Source: Coniochaeta sp. PMI_546
Lineage: Eukaryota; Ascomycota; Sordariomycetes; Coniochaetales; Coniochaetaceae
DNA length: 64,000 nt
Assembly (NCBI GenBank): GCA_021432605.1
Contig: MU271146.1
Span: 2,821,527-2,885,526, forward strand
Reading direction: 5' to 3'
A model generated the notes under the pieces. It did not search any database. It was not told the origin of the DNA and worked only from the letters and a program-made list of their open reading frames with translations. A program made the position numbers and the translations under genes. This document shows, piece by piece, positions 1 through 13,317 of the stretch. Within the stretch, counting starts at the first letter, position 1, and each line of letters opens with the position of its first letter.

Positions 1-327
1 AGCCGACAACAGCTATGGACATCATGGAGAGCCAAATCAACGACAACGCAGACTTGCGCCGCGCCAGACCACTGTAAAAGAACCCCACGCCTGGAACCAT
101 GAGCAACACGAGCGCCGACGAGGTCATAATCCACGCGAAATCGCCGCTCTAGAGGTAAAAGGTGATGTTAGTGAAACGGTGCTCGTGTAACATGTGATGG
201 CATCTGGACGACAGAAAGGATCACTTCGTACGCTGTAGTAGATGTTTAGGTCTTCGGTCAGCGAGTCGCCGCCAGTGTCGGCGACGCCACTCGTGCCGTT
301 GTACACCTCAAGGGGACCGGCCGACAT
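1..327 (-). CDS. Ammonium permease (Mep/Amt family), N-terminal part, cut by window edge
   Basis: High-affinity ammonium transporter of the plasma membrane. Only the first 81 or so residues are in the window; the gene runs off the left edge. Exon 1 is 327-232 and exon 2 runs from 148 to the edge, with an 83-nt intron (donor GTACGA, acceptor CTCTAG) that joins in phase 0. The N-terminus is extracellular-like and rich in Gly, Asp and Thr, with an N-glycosylation sequon (NGT, residues 10-12), as in the Mep2 class. The first membrane helix carries the family signature MVPGVGFFYSGLARRKSA, followed by the start of helix 2 (LSLIWLSMMSIAVVG). The start was taken as the first ATG of the frame (MSAGPLEV), 32 codons before the splice. 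Nitrogen control by AreA would be usual for the family; scattered GATA sites lie upstream, but no more than chance predicts. Confidence 0.9.
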
Positions 328-3300
328 GATGAATCGATACCCGCGCAACGGGAAAACAGCTGTGGTTCTTGTGGTCGTCTTTGAGAATCCTCGGAGCTGC
401 CGTGTCGACGTCCGACAACCAGTGACACTTGTCGCGAGGTCGTGATACGGAGGAAGCGTGAGAAAGGAATGAGGTTCTTGAGGAGGCCAGGAGGAAACCC
501 AAGAGGATCGGCGCTTAATATAAATAAAGTCGACCCAGCAAGAGGGCATGCTCCGCATGGGACGCGAGATGCCCCATCCCAGGTGAAGGCAACCTTAGGA
601 GCCGACACTCACGGTGGTATGCACTTACATGGTTCACCCGAGACGAAGCCCGTCAACGCCAAGGCGCCAAAGACACGAAGGGTGAGTGGGGCTGTAAGAT
701 AAGAAAGCGACCCAAAACGGAGGATGAATGGGGGTCCTGCAAGGAAAAAGGTCTGGTGAACCGCTCCTCCGTTGCAAACGACTGCTCGACCGTGGCTAAG
801 GTACTTCTCCAGGAAATAGTCGTCACGGTGCCAGGCCGTTCAGCCCGGCATGTATACTTCGCCAACCAGCGACGTAGGACGCGAGCGTGATTCAGAATCA
901 CATCTCATACATTGGCCGCGTCCGCCGTTTTCAGAGAATCTGGGTGAGAGTGTAGGGAAAATAGCAAGGGTAAAGTCCAAGTATAAAAAAACGCAGCTTT
1001 GATCACATTGTATCAAAGACGTGCTGCCTACCTGACAGGGGAGGTTGCAAACTCCCCCGGATACCAAGACTGCATGATGAGCAAGGCTCAGGCGGCCAAT
1101 GACAAGCTCTGTTGCCGCCTCCCACGCCCAAAAGTACCTGATGCGGACGAATCGAACGATTCAGTCAGCCAAGGCATACACGCGTATATGGGTTCGTTCC
1201 AGCATGGTGACGGCGGATGGCAGCTAGTGGTGTCCTCCTAGCAGAAACAACGACTCGGTATCGCCGTTAGGCCATGTAAGAAGGCTGATGCTTTGAACCC
1301 GGGGTGGACAGAAATGTTGTAGGAAACCATGTAGTGGGATCAGCAAGGCGTCAAGGTACATATATTATATAGCTGGAGCGATGAGGCTCTTAGATCCAGC
1401 TGAGGCGACTGCAGGGGGAATGCGATGAGGTGAGCGCGATCTTGAGCTTTCACTTTCGCCTCAACTTTTCAGCGTTGGAAGCTGAATGTGGGAGGGACAG
1501 GATATTCGTCGTCCTCCGAGAAGCCATTCAATGGGGCCCCCACAAAGTCCAAAAAGATAAACATGGGAGGGGCTGAAGCGGGATGAAACATGTGTACCAA
1601 CGGGCTTCAATGCGCCGGCGCCAAACTGACGCGAAACGGAGGAACAGCAAAATCGAGGCGCTGGCTCTGTTGGACAGTCTGTTCTTGAATGATCGAGTCT
1701 GCCCTGGGCGTAAACCGGGCTGGCATGTGCGGCGATGCGAAGGAAAAACAGAGAGTGTGAATTACGAAATTCCATTCGTGTCGCCGGTGTCGGTAGTCAA
1801 ATCGAATCGTTATCAGTGCCCTTGGCTTTCGGTTAACCTTCAATTTCAGATGCGGACTTGATTGTCTGAAATTGAAGCCTTTCTCAGCTTTACTTTGACA
1901 TCCATGTCCGTAATATCCCGAGTACAAACCTGCAGAGAGTTTCGTCACACTACTAGCGACGTTTTAACTCAGCTTGTTGGGTCATTGGTGACATCTTTGA
2001 AGGTCGCCCTTCGATAAAGGATGAGCTTCAATTTTGTCACGTCGAAACTTTTGGTCAAGAAGGAGAGCAAGCACGGAAGACTCAGGTCCCAACTGTTGGA
2101 CTAGCCATCTAAGGTAAGGTACCTAAGGTTGGGTGCCTTACTAGGTATGCAGTAGTATACTGTTGGGTACCTTGCGCGGTCTACACAAGGTTCCGCTGGT
2201 TCCTTGTGTTAGTAAAGTCGTCAATGGTCAAAATCGTTTTGATATCATTGGTCCATGGTTTTTATTCCTTATCTCTTGGCAAGGTGGAGCTCTTGGCGGG
2301 CGCACTTGGCAAGCCTCAAGCCCACTCAACCCCAGCCTACCCGCTGAAGCTAGCGGGCTTTCAGATATCGCGACCAGTTGATTTGACCTTTGCGATTTGA
2401 CGCTGGAATTTACGGATTCATCATTGTCCGCATCTATGATAAGAACCGGAAAGAACGGCTACGGAATCTGTGAACCGACGGTCTCTGTCCTTGATCTTGA
2501 CTTCGTCCAAGGTAGAATCGGCGGGAGAGACCAGCCGCAGGCTGAGAGGTTTTCCGCACGTTTGCTGTCCACTGTCAGCCTTTGCGTTGGTATGTAACTT
2601 ATTACTGAAGTATGGGATTGGATGCTCCCGTCCATTTATTTGTGTCTGTCGCTCGCGCAACTCCTTCAATCTGCAACGGTGCCGCACTGCCGAAGAGCAC
2701 TAGCAACAGCAATAGTTTCTGCAATATTATATGTACTACACGCACCTCCACACGGAAGGAACGATGAACCTCTGACCTGGTGCCGTATCATGTGTATTGC
2801 TGGGATCATTGATCCCTCCCGTCCATGATCCTGGCATCCAAGATGAAAATCTGCGACAATGCAGCTCAGCTGAAATGTTGTCAATCTCCTGGGATTGGTT
2901 ACATCTCCTGATCCTCCCATCTGCTTACACGTACATCTGCAGAGGGAGCAGTCTTATCGCGGCCTCTTCACGAACCATGGGCATTTTGCAGCCAGACATT
3001 CTTTCTAGAAGGCTTCCATGCAGCAAACGTTCATGTTCACGAACATTATTCATCCCGCATCCTCACCTGGAAGTGGGGCGGGTACTGCGCTGGCCCCTAA
3101 CACTTGCAAGTTGCAACCCTTCGGCCGAGAGACTTGGCAATGCTTGTTCGACGCTAGTGACGACGCGACTACTTGTCACCTTTCACTGGGACATTTCATG
3201 TCCTTTGACAGTTGTCAAGCACTATTTGGAACACTTGTTATGCAAACCAGGATGCAGGCCTCGAAGAATAGGGGCGTGGATCACTCAAAATGGCTCGATT

Positions 3301-6300
3301 GAGATGCAGTCTCCTTGCAGCTGGTCTGTCACTTCGCACTATAACCCAGACGTGAAAGTTAAGTGCGTTACTTACCCCCACCCCTAATAGCGCACCTACG
3401 CTCGGCAGCAGTCAACCAGCCCAAGCCTGACAGGGAGTATCGCTTTGGCCGGAGGTCATAGCATCAATTGTGATTTTGAGGATCATAACTAGTCACAGCT
3501 CTGCCATCAGAGCGTGGCCTGTTCGCCAGGACGAGTGTGGTTACTGGAGACCACAAAGGTCGCAAACATATTAGTACATTGATCGCCCTACCTGGTCATT
3601 GAAATGTTCTGCCGCTGGCCCATATCTCTTTGGACAATATCAGTCGTAGTACTAGAATGGCAGCTGGCCAAACCCTTAGCTTAACTTCGCATGGGCGCGC
3701 ATGCGGCTGCGGCAGGACTTGCAATATTCTCCGTCTTGCCATCTATGGCTCTACTGTGGCTTCGGCCTCGCCGATACGCGAGCGATCCAGCTTCTAAGTC
3801 ACTCATTTCACGAGAGAATGACCCCCACCTTGCACAAGAGGAGATATACGCTTCCACGAATACCAGACTCGGGTGTCGATGGAAACTTGATGGTGAGGGA
3901 AGACTGTACGGTCCTTGACAAATGATCACTGGCCAGCCAAACATGAAATCAGCTCAACAGATAGGCAGAGATGAGATTGACTAGAGAAGGCACAGCAGAG
4001 TCGTCTAAACATGCGGCTTACATCCATAGACTGCGAATCAGAAGGTGGCCACTTACGTGGCTCTGTGCTTTGATACTTTGGCAAGAACAGCTGCCGCTTG
4101 CCAACAGTGGGATAATCCCACTGCAGGTACTGGAGATGGCCCATCGTCGACCTTCTAGTGTATTTGCTGGTGTGTTGTCTTCCAGCAATATCTTCGTCTA
4201 CCTTCATTAAGTCAATCAGGCCATACTGCCCAGGCTCAGTTTCATGTCTTCGTCTCATGCCTCGGGCCCTCAGGACAGGAGCCTATCACGGTTACCGACT
4301 CAGTCACATTGATATTGCAGAATGGAAGAGGATCCTCCCCAAGAGACCAGAATGTCCGACGCTTGTGGAGGATTGAGCTGTAAAGTGGCTGTGCCAGGTG
4401 CCTTCAATGCCTATTTCAGGTACCTCGCAGGCTGAATAGAGTACCGGCGGTCAGCGAAAAACCTGGGAATCTCAGCCTTTCGACAACGATGAGCTATCCT
4501 GAAGTCACGTCCCAGGCCTGGATACTGCTATAAGAATGGTCGACACACCGGTTTTAGGACCAGAGAGTACTCTTTTGCGAAACTTGAACAGTTCAGTCTC
4601 TTGATACTCCGGTTCATGGCCATGACATTGTCCACTAGTAAGTAGGAAGATATGGTGTAGTCGGGTCAGGGCTCTCATACCCGACTAGACTCGCACATTT
4701 TCCGCGGGACTTCCACTACTTCTCTGGGGATTCATCGAGACAGCTATGTGTGGCTGTATTAGCTCTTGCAGCCTGCCTTGCGAGATCGGGCTACTCTCTA
4801 TGAACCGTGAATAGGTTCTAGTTATGTGGACAATCTGCACAATGGACTTCTCGTCCGAGATTCTTAGGTCGCCGCTGCTTAAATCTCTTGTGTGAAGCTA
4901 TCTAGAAATGTTAGTACATTCATGGAGAGGTCTGCTACAGCCCACAAGTCTTTTCGGGGACGGTCTGAGGCAAGCCAGACGCAGGGTGGGCGTCGTTGTG
5001 ATAAAACGGTCCTTCTACCATGACATGGAACGATCGATACTGAGATTGGTGTCAAACCCGCTGAGCTCGTTCATCTCACCTCCAAACTGGAACACTAAGT
5101 GATGGTCCGAGAATTTGTATGTTTCACTACCAGAGTGATGGTTATGGTGACCACATCACGCCCAATTTCTTGATAGCTGTAGCTATTGGACCACCGGTGA
5201 GGTCTTCTGTGTGAACACAAACACCACAATGCTAACCGGCCCCGATATCATGAACATTAGTCAAGTGGATTGGAACGAGGCAGAACTAAGCCATATGGCC
5301 CGATACAATGTCCTGATACTGCAACACGCCTGCTCTTGTGATCCTTAATCTCAACAGCAGTCAGCGTGGTGTCGATCAATGGCTCGATTTAGTCAAACCA
5401 TCGGCTCGAGAGAGCGATTCTTGTCGGAATGGTCACGGCCACGACCGTGTGGTTCAGCACTTGAGGAGAGACGCCGGTGGCAGGTTAAGCGCGGCTACTC
5501 ACATTATCCTGAATAACCAGAGCGCGCCCCCTGTGCTCTGAAATACATTGCCCAGGACAGGCCTCGTCGGCATGCAATCAACACACGTATCACTCGTGTG
5601 ATCGGCCAGTGGGACTTGCGATGAGCTCACGGGCATCCATTCGAGGTTTGAGCGAATATCGGCCATACATGAAGCTGATGTGGGCGTCTCTACGGGCGTC
5701 TGATACCGCAAGTGGACGTGTAAAAGCCGAGAGTGGAAGCTTGTCACCATGTTCCAAGTCCGAGAGAAGAGGACCTGGGCAAATTAGCCTGAGAGTGACC
5801 AGAACTGAGGCAATCATCATCCATCTTAGTCTTTATATATTATATATGGATTCCGAAGTATCACTCGGCCGTCCAATTTGAGAGCCTACGTCTTGGTGTC
5901 TACCCAGTGTACGGAAGGACCGTGATCCCCCCAGAAAAAGGGGCGGTATGCCCAAGCGACGATGGAACGCAACCAGTGATGAGCGGTGGAACCTAACAGA
6001 GCGGAACAAAATGAGATATCCAGGCAATATCTTTTCAGCGCCATACGGGATGTCTCTGCTGTATTCGGATCGTTGTCGAGCAAGTACAGAAAAATCCCAG
6101 AATCCGCCCTGCCCTCTGACGAATGAACCGCACTAGCCACGGAAAAGCGCCTTGTTAATGAATAGTCGAAGAAATAGAGAAGCAGACCGGGACTAGCCTA
6201 ACTTAAAATTGATGGTATTGGAAAGGAGACTTTGTGTCCCGGGGCGGAATAGGCGCGTGACATGTCCAGCTTGCACCTTCAAGTGTTTCTCGTGTATATC

Positions 6301-8044
6301 TCTACAATAGGAATTTTCCGGTATGTCAGCTTGACGATTCGATCATGTTGATGTGTAACCGCGATCCCGAGATCGGTGATATGAGCGTCCAAAGCTGTTG
6401 CTAGAAGAGAGCCTGAGTTAAGGATTTTGTGGTGGCCATGGCCCGTCGTCTAAGACTGGGAAGATGGCTATGAGTCTGAGGCTGACTGTCAACAAGCTGG
6501 GATCCTTTCCGCAACCAAGGTACCTATTTTGATTGACTGTCGTAGAGCTGTCGATTGGGGCTCCAAAGTCGTAGGTACTGCGGGAAGGCCTCACCTCCTC
6601 CACACGTGACCCACCCAGGACGCTAGCAAGACCCGCTATTAGCCGCAGCCCCGCTGATGCCATAACCCCGCTCAGGAGACATCATACGTACCGCCGCAGT
6701 GACTGGACTCTGCAAGTGCAAGAGACAGGAACGAAATACATGTGACTGGGACACCACTCCCAACGAGTGGTAGATAAGGCACGAAGGAGTTTGCCGGATA
6801 AGTGCTTCACCTTTATTCGCTGAGGTACCTTAGGAGGCTAGGGAGACAGGTCAGTTGAACCGAGTTCTGACTGTCATCCATCCACCCCCCACTTGGTCCG
6901 GTGAACTTGGAGAAGTGTGCCATTGGCCAAAGGCGTCCCGAGTTTGGCATTTTGTGTCCAGCATGACACTGAGGGCTGACGCTCTGCACTTGCTCTTCAT
7001 AGAAGTTAGGCTCTGGTGATTACTGCCTATTGACACTGCCCAGCGCAGTTGGCTGGCTGTCTTTGATGTTACCCCTACCCAGGCGGAGCTGGAGCGAGCG
7101 AGTGAGTGGAGTTTCCGAGAACGCGATAACAAACAGACTTCCACGGCAGCTTGATTGCCTCTGTTGCGTAAGCCCTGGCCTGTCTCACCGGGGTAACTTC
7201 AGTTTAAGGTTTGAACTGTCTGAACCTCTACCTTGGTTCGGAGCCCCAGTCCGTCACACTGCCAGCTGGCTCAGGCTCTCGGGCTGACTTTTGTGGCAGC
7301 CTCAACCGTCGGACTCAAGGTTGACATCGTGCTTTCCCCCCGTTCATTTCACATCAGGATTAATCTGTTACTCTGCTTCAAGTCGTCCCTTCTCCATCTT
7401 TACCCCGCTGATTGCTTCTCATAAGGCAAGGTAGCTAAGCCCGCACCTTAACCTCTCTAATTCACTCACAGCTATTTGTGTCACGAGAACAGGCGCGGGC
7501 AGAGGTACCTTGGAATCATTTGTTATCGACGTCCACGGTCGCAATTCGGGGCAAGTGTCTGCTGCTGCCTACCTTAAGGTACCTTACCTTACCCTCAAGC
7601 CAAGCTCGCCCGTGGGGCAGTCTGCCTGACAACATATCTGCTTTGCCTCTCCTACTCGCCTTTCCTACCCGCCTTCCACTCCTCAAACCCGTCACTTGCA
7701 CTTGTCTTCGAGGTCCTTCTTTTGGTCTTTTCTCGAAGGTTGGAGCGCAATCGTGTCCTAAGGTACATAGAGATTTCCTCGTACCGTCTGCCCTCTGTCA
7801 CAGAGACATGCAAGATTGCCGTCCCAACTCTTCCTAGGTACTTTGTCCTGGCCTATTTCCTTGGCAGCAGCGGCCGAGTCACAAACATAAACTCTACCTG
7901 GGGCGTCCGCCTACCTACTACACATAAGTAAGTCCAAGTGCACTGTTAGTACCGTCCTAAGTCACTTCGAACGCTTCTATCGTCCACCTGTATCCATTCA
8001 CTGTTAGCTGACTCGGATTTCTAGGCCTGGTGATCAGCAACATA
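328..8044. other. Long intergenic region, no supported gene
   Basis: About 7.7 kb between the divergent ammonium permease and the ubiquitin-conjugating enzyme gene. Only short open frames occur, on both strands; the longest (about 196 codons near 2.8-3.4 kb, plus) has no recognisable motif and no splice-linked neighbour. GATA-type sites are present (for example AGATAA at 697 and 1555, TGATAA at 2437, TTATCA at 1810), at about random density. Five copies of the palindrome AGGTACCT lie here (2118, 6518, 6823, 7503, 7577). From about 7.3 kb the plus strand becomes pyrimidine-rich, as is usual in front of fungal transcription starts. An unrecognised multi-exon gene or a long non-coding RNA cannot be excluded. 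Confidence 0.5.
7928..8024 (+). other. Probable 5' UTR intron of the E2 gene
   Basis: A textbook fungal intron of 97 nt: donor GTAAGT at 7928, branch-like CTGAC near 8007 and acceptor TTTCTAG ending at 8024. It ends 20 bases before the chosen ATG at 8045. The sequence before it has no convincing coding frame, so it would lie in the leader. Confidence 0.4.
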
Positions 8045-11000
8045 ATGGCACCTCTGAGGACCAGGTTCAATCATACTTTGCATAAGATTAACGACAAATT
8101 CAAGCGCCAGCCTGGCCGTTCGAGCCACCCGCCGGAGGTCGATGCAGCGCACACGCAGCAACCCAGGGCGCAACCAACAGGCGGTTTACTGCTCGCTTCG
8201 GGTCAGGTATCAGCAACACCACAAGACGTCGGCCTATCCAGCGTAGCCGGAGAGCATGTGTCCCAACTACCGCGCAGTTCGGCATCCGGTTCGGTAACGA
8301 GCGTGGGGCAGAGTTTCGGAGAGGGCTTTCGTGCGTCATCACCAGGAAGTTCGATGTCTGTCGAATTCCTCGATCAATGCCAGGTGGCCGCCGCACCTCC
8401 GCCTGGCACTCTCCAAAACCCTATCGGTGCGTTTTCAGAGTTCTGTCATGCTTCATACCGTATCTAATCCACATCTGGACGAGTGTCTACTTTCTCATGT
8501 GCCCCTGTCCAAGGATCAGCGACTGCATCAGACAACATGTTCCTTTGTCAGCACTGATTGTTTCTATGCTTGCGCATTGAACGTGAAAGATGAGCTGAGC
8601 TGAGCCGTATCCTGATACCCTGGCTCACATGCCTCTCCCGCATATGTATGTCCGGGTCACTTCACTGGCCTTCGCCGCCTAAAAACTAATTTGTTCGGTC
8701 AAGAAGACCTTACAGGAAACTTTAATTCCCCGACTGACGCCAGTCCTGGAGATCTCCACAACGTCATCGACTTGACCTCCACTCCTTCTCCGGTATCTCC
8801 TCATGGGCAGAAACGGTACTGGGCCGAGCCGTCGCTGCTAGATTCTGTTGATGTCGATTACGCTATCGGACAGAAAAGCAAGATGTACAGGCCGGCATCT
8901 GTGTACCACACTAACGTGGCCGATCTCGACTGCTACGGTGCTTCGATGATACATCAGGCACAAGCCGATTTCCAGCGGCAGAAGAAGGTCGACGCGGACC
9001 TAGGAACTGCCATAGCATGGCACAACGACTTAGACCTGGGAATACACCTGCGATCGACCCGGTACCGCTCGGAAGAAGACTTGGCGGTCTTTGGGCAGAA
9101 GATCCTCGCCACTACGTGCCAAAAATGCTCTTCTCCCCTCTTTGCTGGCATCGAGAGTGTCATAAACCGAACCAAAGATTTGCTGAATGCCAAAGGGGTC
9201 CTTCATCCACATCTAAGCTGTGGCAAATGCAAAGCAATGGGGTGCGTGGCATGCGGTGTACGGAATGGTCAGCCAGGTAGAGACCTACCATACCACAAGA
9301 CGGGTCCAGGAATCAGCTTGGCATGGTGTTGCGATGAGGGAATGTTATTCCTCTTCTGGTCGCTCTGTTGCGGCCCTGATCTCAAGAAACCTGAGAGCCT
9401 CAACAGTCAGGCAACGCTTGGGAGGCTGTGGAAAGGCAAGCTGAAAGGTGCAAGGCTTGAATCTGCTAGCCCTATCAAAGCTAAAGAGCCTCCCCCGAGC
9501 GCGCTGTCGAAGGGCACTGGCTATGGTGGGGATGAAGTCCCGATCCTGAACAGTACCACGGGGGGTAAGTGGGACACTCAGCTCTTCCAGTGTGGTTCGA
9601 GCACGTTTACCGTGGAAGAGCAATTACTGGCACCATATTTCGCGGGTTTGGAAATTCTACTTTCCAGCTTTCAAGATAGCCAACAGCCCGGTGCGTTCGA
9701 CAAAGGTCCGCCAGCGATGCTCAAGTTCATGCTTCGTCGTAGCCCTCTACTGCCGAAGGCCGCGGAACTGCTACGGAATGATTCCATGGAAGCCATGTCG
9801 TGTCGCAAAGAGACATATGAACCATTGTTGGGGCTCATCGGAATAATCGGCCGCCAGGCGTCCATATCAGGTGTTGTCTACGACGATTACATGATATATC
9901 CGCAGGAAGAACAGCTAACTCATTTCACTACCCCGACAAGTCGCTCGAATACAGTCTCGACTAGCGGCAGTCGGTCAAATCAACGCGGCAAGGGAAAGCA
10001 GCCAGAGCAAGGGAGCTCCATCGCCTCGATCGTGGAACACTTGGCCAGGCAGTGCCGGCATCTCAACCATGTTGCTTCTGGTCATATTGAGGAGCTGAGG
10101 GCTGGTGAATCTTCGAAGATGCTGGCACTGAGCCGAACCATTTGTGATCTCGCGGCGGAGCACGAGGCGCATCGAGAACCCGCAGCAGATCACGTCAACT
10201 CGACAATAGTACTGACACAGGCTGCTTCGAATGTTCTGACACGTTCCAAGGAGGCTGAGAAGGCACGAGAGGATCTCAAGGACCTGCATCGCGATGCCAG
10301 TGTCATGGACTTGCCTGACGACGAGCTATGCCTTAACTTCAGGTTCACGAGGGAGGCTCTCGAAGTAAATGTAGCGATGGCCGCCAAGGGACGCATGAAA
10401 AAGCTTGTCGCTCAGATTGCGAACCTCCGTACGTCACTTCCGGAAGGCATCTGGGTGAGGCACGGGAGTTCGAGGCTGGATGTTATGAAGGTCCTGATGG
10501 TTGGGCCGAAGGGGACCCCATACGAGCATGGCCTCTTCGAATTCGACCTGTTCTGTCCGGCCGAGTTCCCAAATAAACCGCCATCGGTGGTCTTCAGAAC
10601 TACAGGGGGCGGAACGGTCAGGTTCAATCCCAATCTCTACGAGGATGGTAAAGGTTCGTCTGATTCCCCTTACGCGGTGCCAGCTTAGTGCCGACGCCAT
10701 AGGAACCTCATCGCTTTTGTCGTGCTCTAACAGATCTGGTGTTCTAGTATGCTTGTCAATTCTTGGTACATGGTCCGGAGAGACATGGAACGGAGCCTAT
10801 TCGACACTCCTGCAAGTCCTCGTATCCATCCATGGTATGCGCAATAGCTTCCCGTGGTTGTCCTGGCACTAACTGAATGATTAGGCATGATTCTTGTCGA
10901 TCAGCCATGGTACAATGAACCTGGGCGGGAGCGCATGCAGAATAAGACTGCTTCGAAGAACTACAACACCCAAATACAACAGTACACGATACAGCACGCT

Positions 11001-11327
11001 TTGACAAACTGGCTCACCCAGCGCCTCACATCAGCCAGGACGGCAACAACAAACACGTCTAAGGCGTCCGTGGTCACCAGTCCGTCACGAACAATGCCCA
11101 CTGGTCCTGCGGGAATCATCGCGCCCTACTCAGCCGCTGTGGCAACCGCTGCCAGAAGCCCAGGCCTCGTGAAGGATGACCCAATCTGGGGCGACATTAT
11201 CCGGAAGCACTTCGCGGCTAATGGGAAGGCGATCATGGAGACAGTTAAGAAGTGGAAGCAACCTGCACAAGGCAAGGATTTGATAAGCAGCTTGCAGGAT
11301 GCGCTGTCACAGCATGGATTCCTATGA
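8045..11327 (+). CDS. Large ubiquitin-conjugating enzyme (UBE2O/BIRC6-type E2)
   Basis: A 949-residue E2-like protein. Exons are 8045-8426, 8716-10653, 10748-10834 and 10885-11327; all three introns join in frame. The UBC fold lies near residues 690-850 and includes GPKGTPYEHGLFEFDLF, the NPNLYEDGKVCLSILGTW active-site strand with catalytic Cys775, and LLQVLVSIHGMILVDQPWYN. The NPN in place of the usual HPN and the GTWSG after the cysteine are typical of the UBE2O/BIRC6 branch. The N-terminal half is low-complexity (Ser/Pro/Gln) and then carries a cysteine-rich segment (CQKC, CGKC, CVAC, WCCDEG, LCC; residues about 290-380) that may bind zinc. Role inferred: ubiquitin transfer by a combined E2/E3-like protein. 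Substrates are unknown. Start: the first in-frame ATG after the probable leader intron. The first intron (289 nt) is long for this window and is the least certain part. Confidence 0.85.
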
Positions 11328-11934
11328 GAACGGGCTTACCGCATAATTGGAGCGTTGGCAAGGAAGGCAGAGGAAACAGCGCGATGCATGGAGGGGCTTC
11401 GCATGCATTATGACCACTGAGATGGAAAGATCGTGGACTTGTTTATCTGTGGAAGGGTCATGGTCACGACCTAACCAGAGCGCAATATCTATCAATGCTT
11501 GTTTGGATGATGTTAATTAAGTATAGATGTTCTATTGAGCGGCGGAGTGTGGGCAGCAGCAACGCTGGTCTCTCCCAAAGGACAGCGTCTGTGGCCTTTG
11601 ACTCCGTAGCGGAAGCAACCCGAGGATTCCTATGCTTGAGTTGGGGATGCGCTTCAAGAGCATCGACCTCTTTAGGACCCTCTGTCCACGATGCCATAAG
11701 TCTGACTTCTCTTTCCCAATCCTTGCGCCTCGGATGCGGTTCAGCACTACAAGCTCACGGTTCTCCGTCCTGGTTGCCTTGCGGCAGGCTAGTTCTTCCG
11801 CAGAGCAGTAGCTTTGTCTCTGGGGACTGCCGGGTGGACGGCCACGCTCGCACATGTAAGCCACTGACGTAGCGGCAGATGCAGATATGCAAGGGACGGC
11901 CGGAGAGTGTTGTCTCGGAAAGCATGGTCCAACT
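11328..11934. other. Convergent intergenic region
   Basis: The 3' ends of the E2 gene and the cyclin H gene face each other here. It should hold both 3' UTRs. I see no further gene or repeat. Confidence 0.5.
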
Positions 11935-13317
11935 TCACAGCGGTCCCCCAAATGGATCCTCGGGGGCCTTGGCCACCTTCCTCCTCTTGACATCGCGATC
12001 GTTCGTGTCGCCAAACACAGCTCCATCGCCATCGAGAGATGCACGACCGCCATTGACCTCCTCATCCTCCCCATCTTCCTTCAGCGCAGCTTGTTCTCGT
12101 CGAGCCCGTTGTAGCTCAACGAGGTTCCATCGGTCGGGATCGTGACATCTTTTGAGCTTGCGTAGCAGTGGCCGTGTGATCTGGTTCGAGTCTGCAGTGC
12201 CCCAGTAGGTGATCATTCGCTCGGGGGGCTCCTTGGCGAGCATCTCACGGCAGGAATTGACGACCTCCAACACGCGGTTTCGCATTTCCGCGCCGATGAG
12301 ACGTGCGCGCTCCCCCGCTGCGGCGGCACCTTTGCGGCCTTCTCTTGTTTGGGCCGCAGAGGCGCCTTCGGAGAGCGCTGGGTGGTGGAAGGTCTCATGA
12401 ACGACGCGTTCGGCGAGTTCTTGGTCAGCGAGGGAAAGGGCTGCGAGCATGATCTGGCTTGGGGTGTAGTGGAAGTACGCATCAGTCACGAGCGGGCTGA
12501 ACTTGAGGATCTCGCGCGCACGACTGTGTGCCGAGGCGATTCGAGAGTCCTGTATTCAAAAGAGCGCTCAGCAAATGTGCAACATAACCAGGGCTGACGG
12601 GTCCTCGACGTCGATTGCACGTACCTCGATGTCGCCATACCGCCTCAGTTCCATGATGGCGCCCTCGAGAGCCCGAAAAGGGTGTTTAACGTCGAACGCG
12701 AACCTCAGACCCTGGCAGAGGAGAAACTCGCCGGCCAGAACGTCTTCTCCAGTTGTATTAGGGAACTGTTCTGCAAACCTGACCAGCGCATTGTGGTCAG
12801 CCCTCCGAAATATATAATGCTCTGTTCAACCTTGTACTCACTTCCCAACGCTTGGATAATGACCTTCGGCCTTGCAACCGAAGAATAAGCACGTCTTGAG
12901 CATCTCGGTGGGCGGATACGTCATGATGCTGTTCGTTAGGTAGAAGCGCCGTAGGAAAACGGCTGCGGTGGCTCGCATGTCGGTCCGTAAGTTGAGAAAG
13001 TTGCCTGCCCGTAGTAGCTCGACCGTATAGAAGCTCAGCAGTTGTAGCTCCTCGGCCGGCGTAAGGAAGTCGGGCAGGGTATTGCCTGTCTGTTGTTGTG
13101 ACTGCGGGTCTGGAGTGTTAGCACCCGAGGCCGGAGCTGATACGGCTGCATGAGGATTGAGGTTCGAGGAGGGAGATCGGGTCGAGAGTAGGCGCTCCGA
13201 GATGTTGGACTGTGCGAGCGCGTTTGTCTTTTCGCGTGTGGAGGCGAGTTGAGCAGGAGAAAAGGACCACAGGCGGTACTGGCTAGATTGCCTATAGCGG
13301 GCGTCCTCAGAAGCCAT
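11935..13317 (-). CDS. CCL1: Cyclin H (TFIIH/CDK-activating kinase cyclin, Ccl1)
   Basis: The regulatory cyclin of the CDK-activating kinase, the partner of Kin28/CDK7 in TFIIH. It acts in the nucleus in RNA polymerase II CTD phosphorylation. Three exons (13317-12842, 12778-12625, 12549-11935) give 414 residues; introns of 63 and 75 nt join in frame. The N-terminus has the cyclin H signature RYRQSSQYRLWSFSPAQL. The first cyclin box includes ELLRAGNFLNLRTDMRATA and FYLTNSIMTYPPTEML, then CLFFGCKAEGHYPSV. The second half of the fold includes GEDVLAGEFLLCQGLRFAF and FSPLVTDAYFHYTPSQIM. The C-terminal tail is charged (RREQAALKEDGEDEE, DVKRRKVAK), as in fungal Ccl1. An ATG 34 codons upstream is open in frame, but the family normally begins just before RYRQSS, so 13317 was chosen. 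Confidence 0.9.

Noticed and set aside
1146-1160. A tRNA B-box-like GTTCGATTC word on the minus strand
   Set aside because: The flanking bases do not form a T-arm stem and no anticodon arm or acceptor stem can be drawn.
2797-3387. A 196-codon open frame on the plus strand
   Set aside because: No recognisable domain, starts at a non-ATG codon, and no splice-linked exons.
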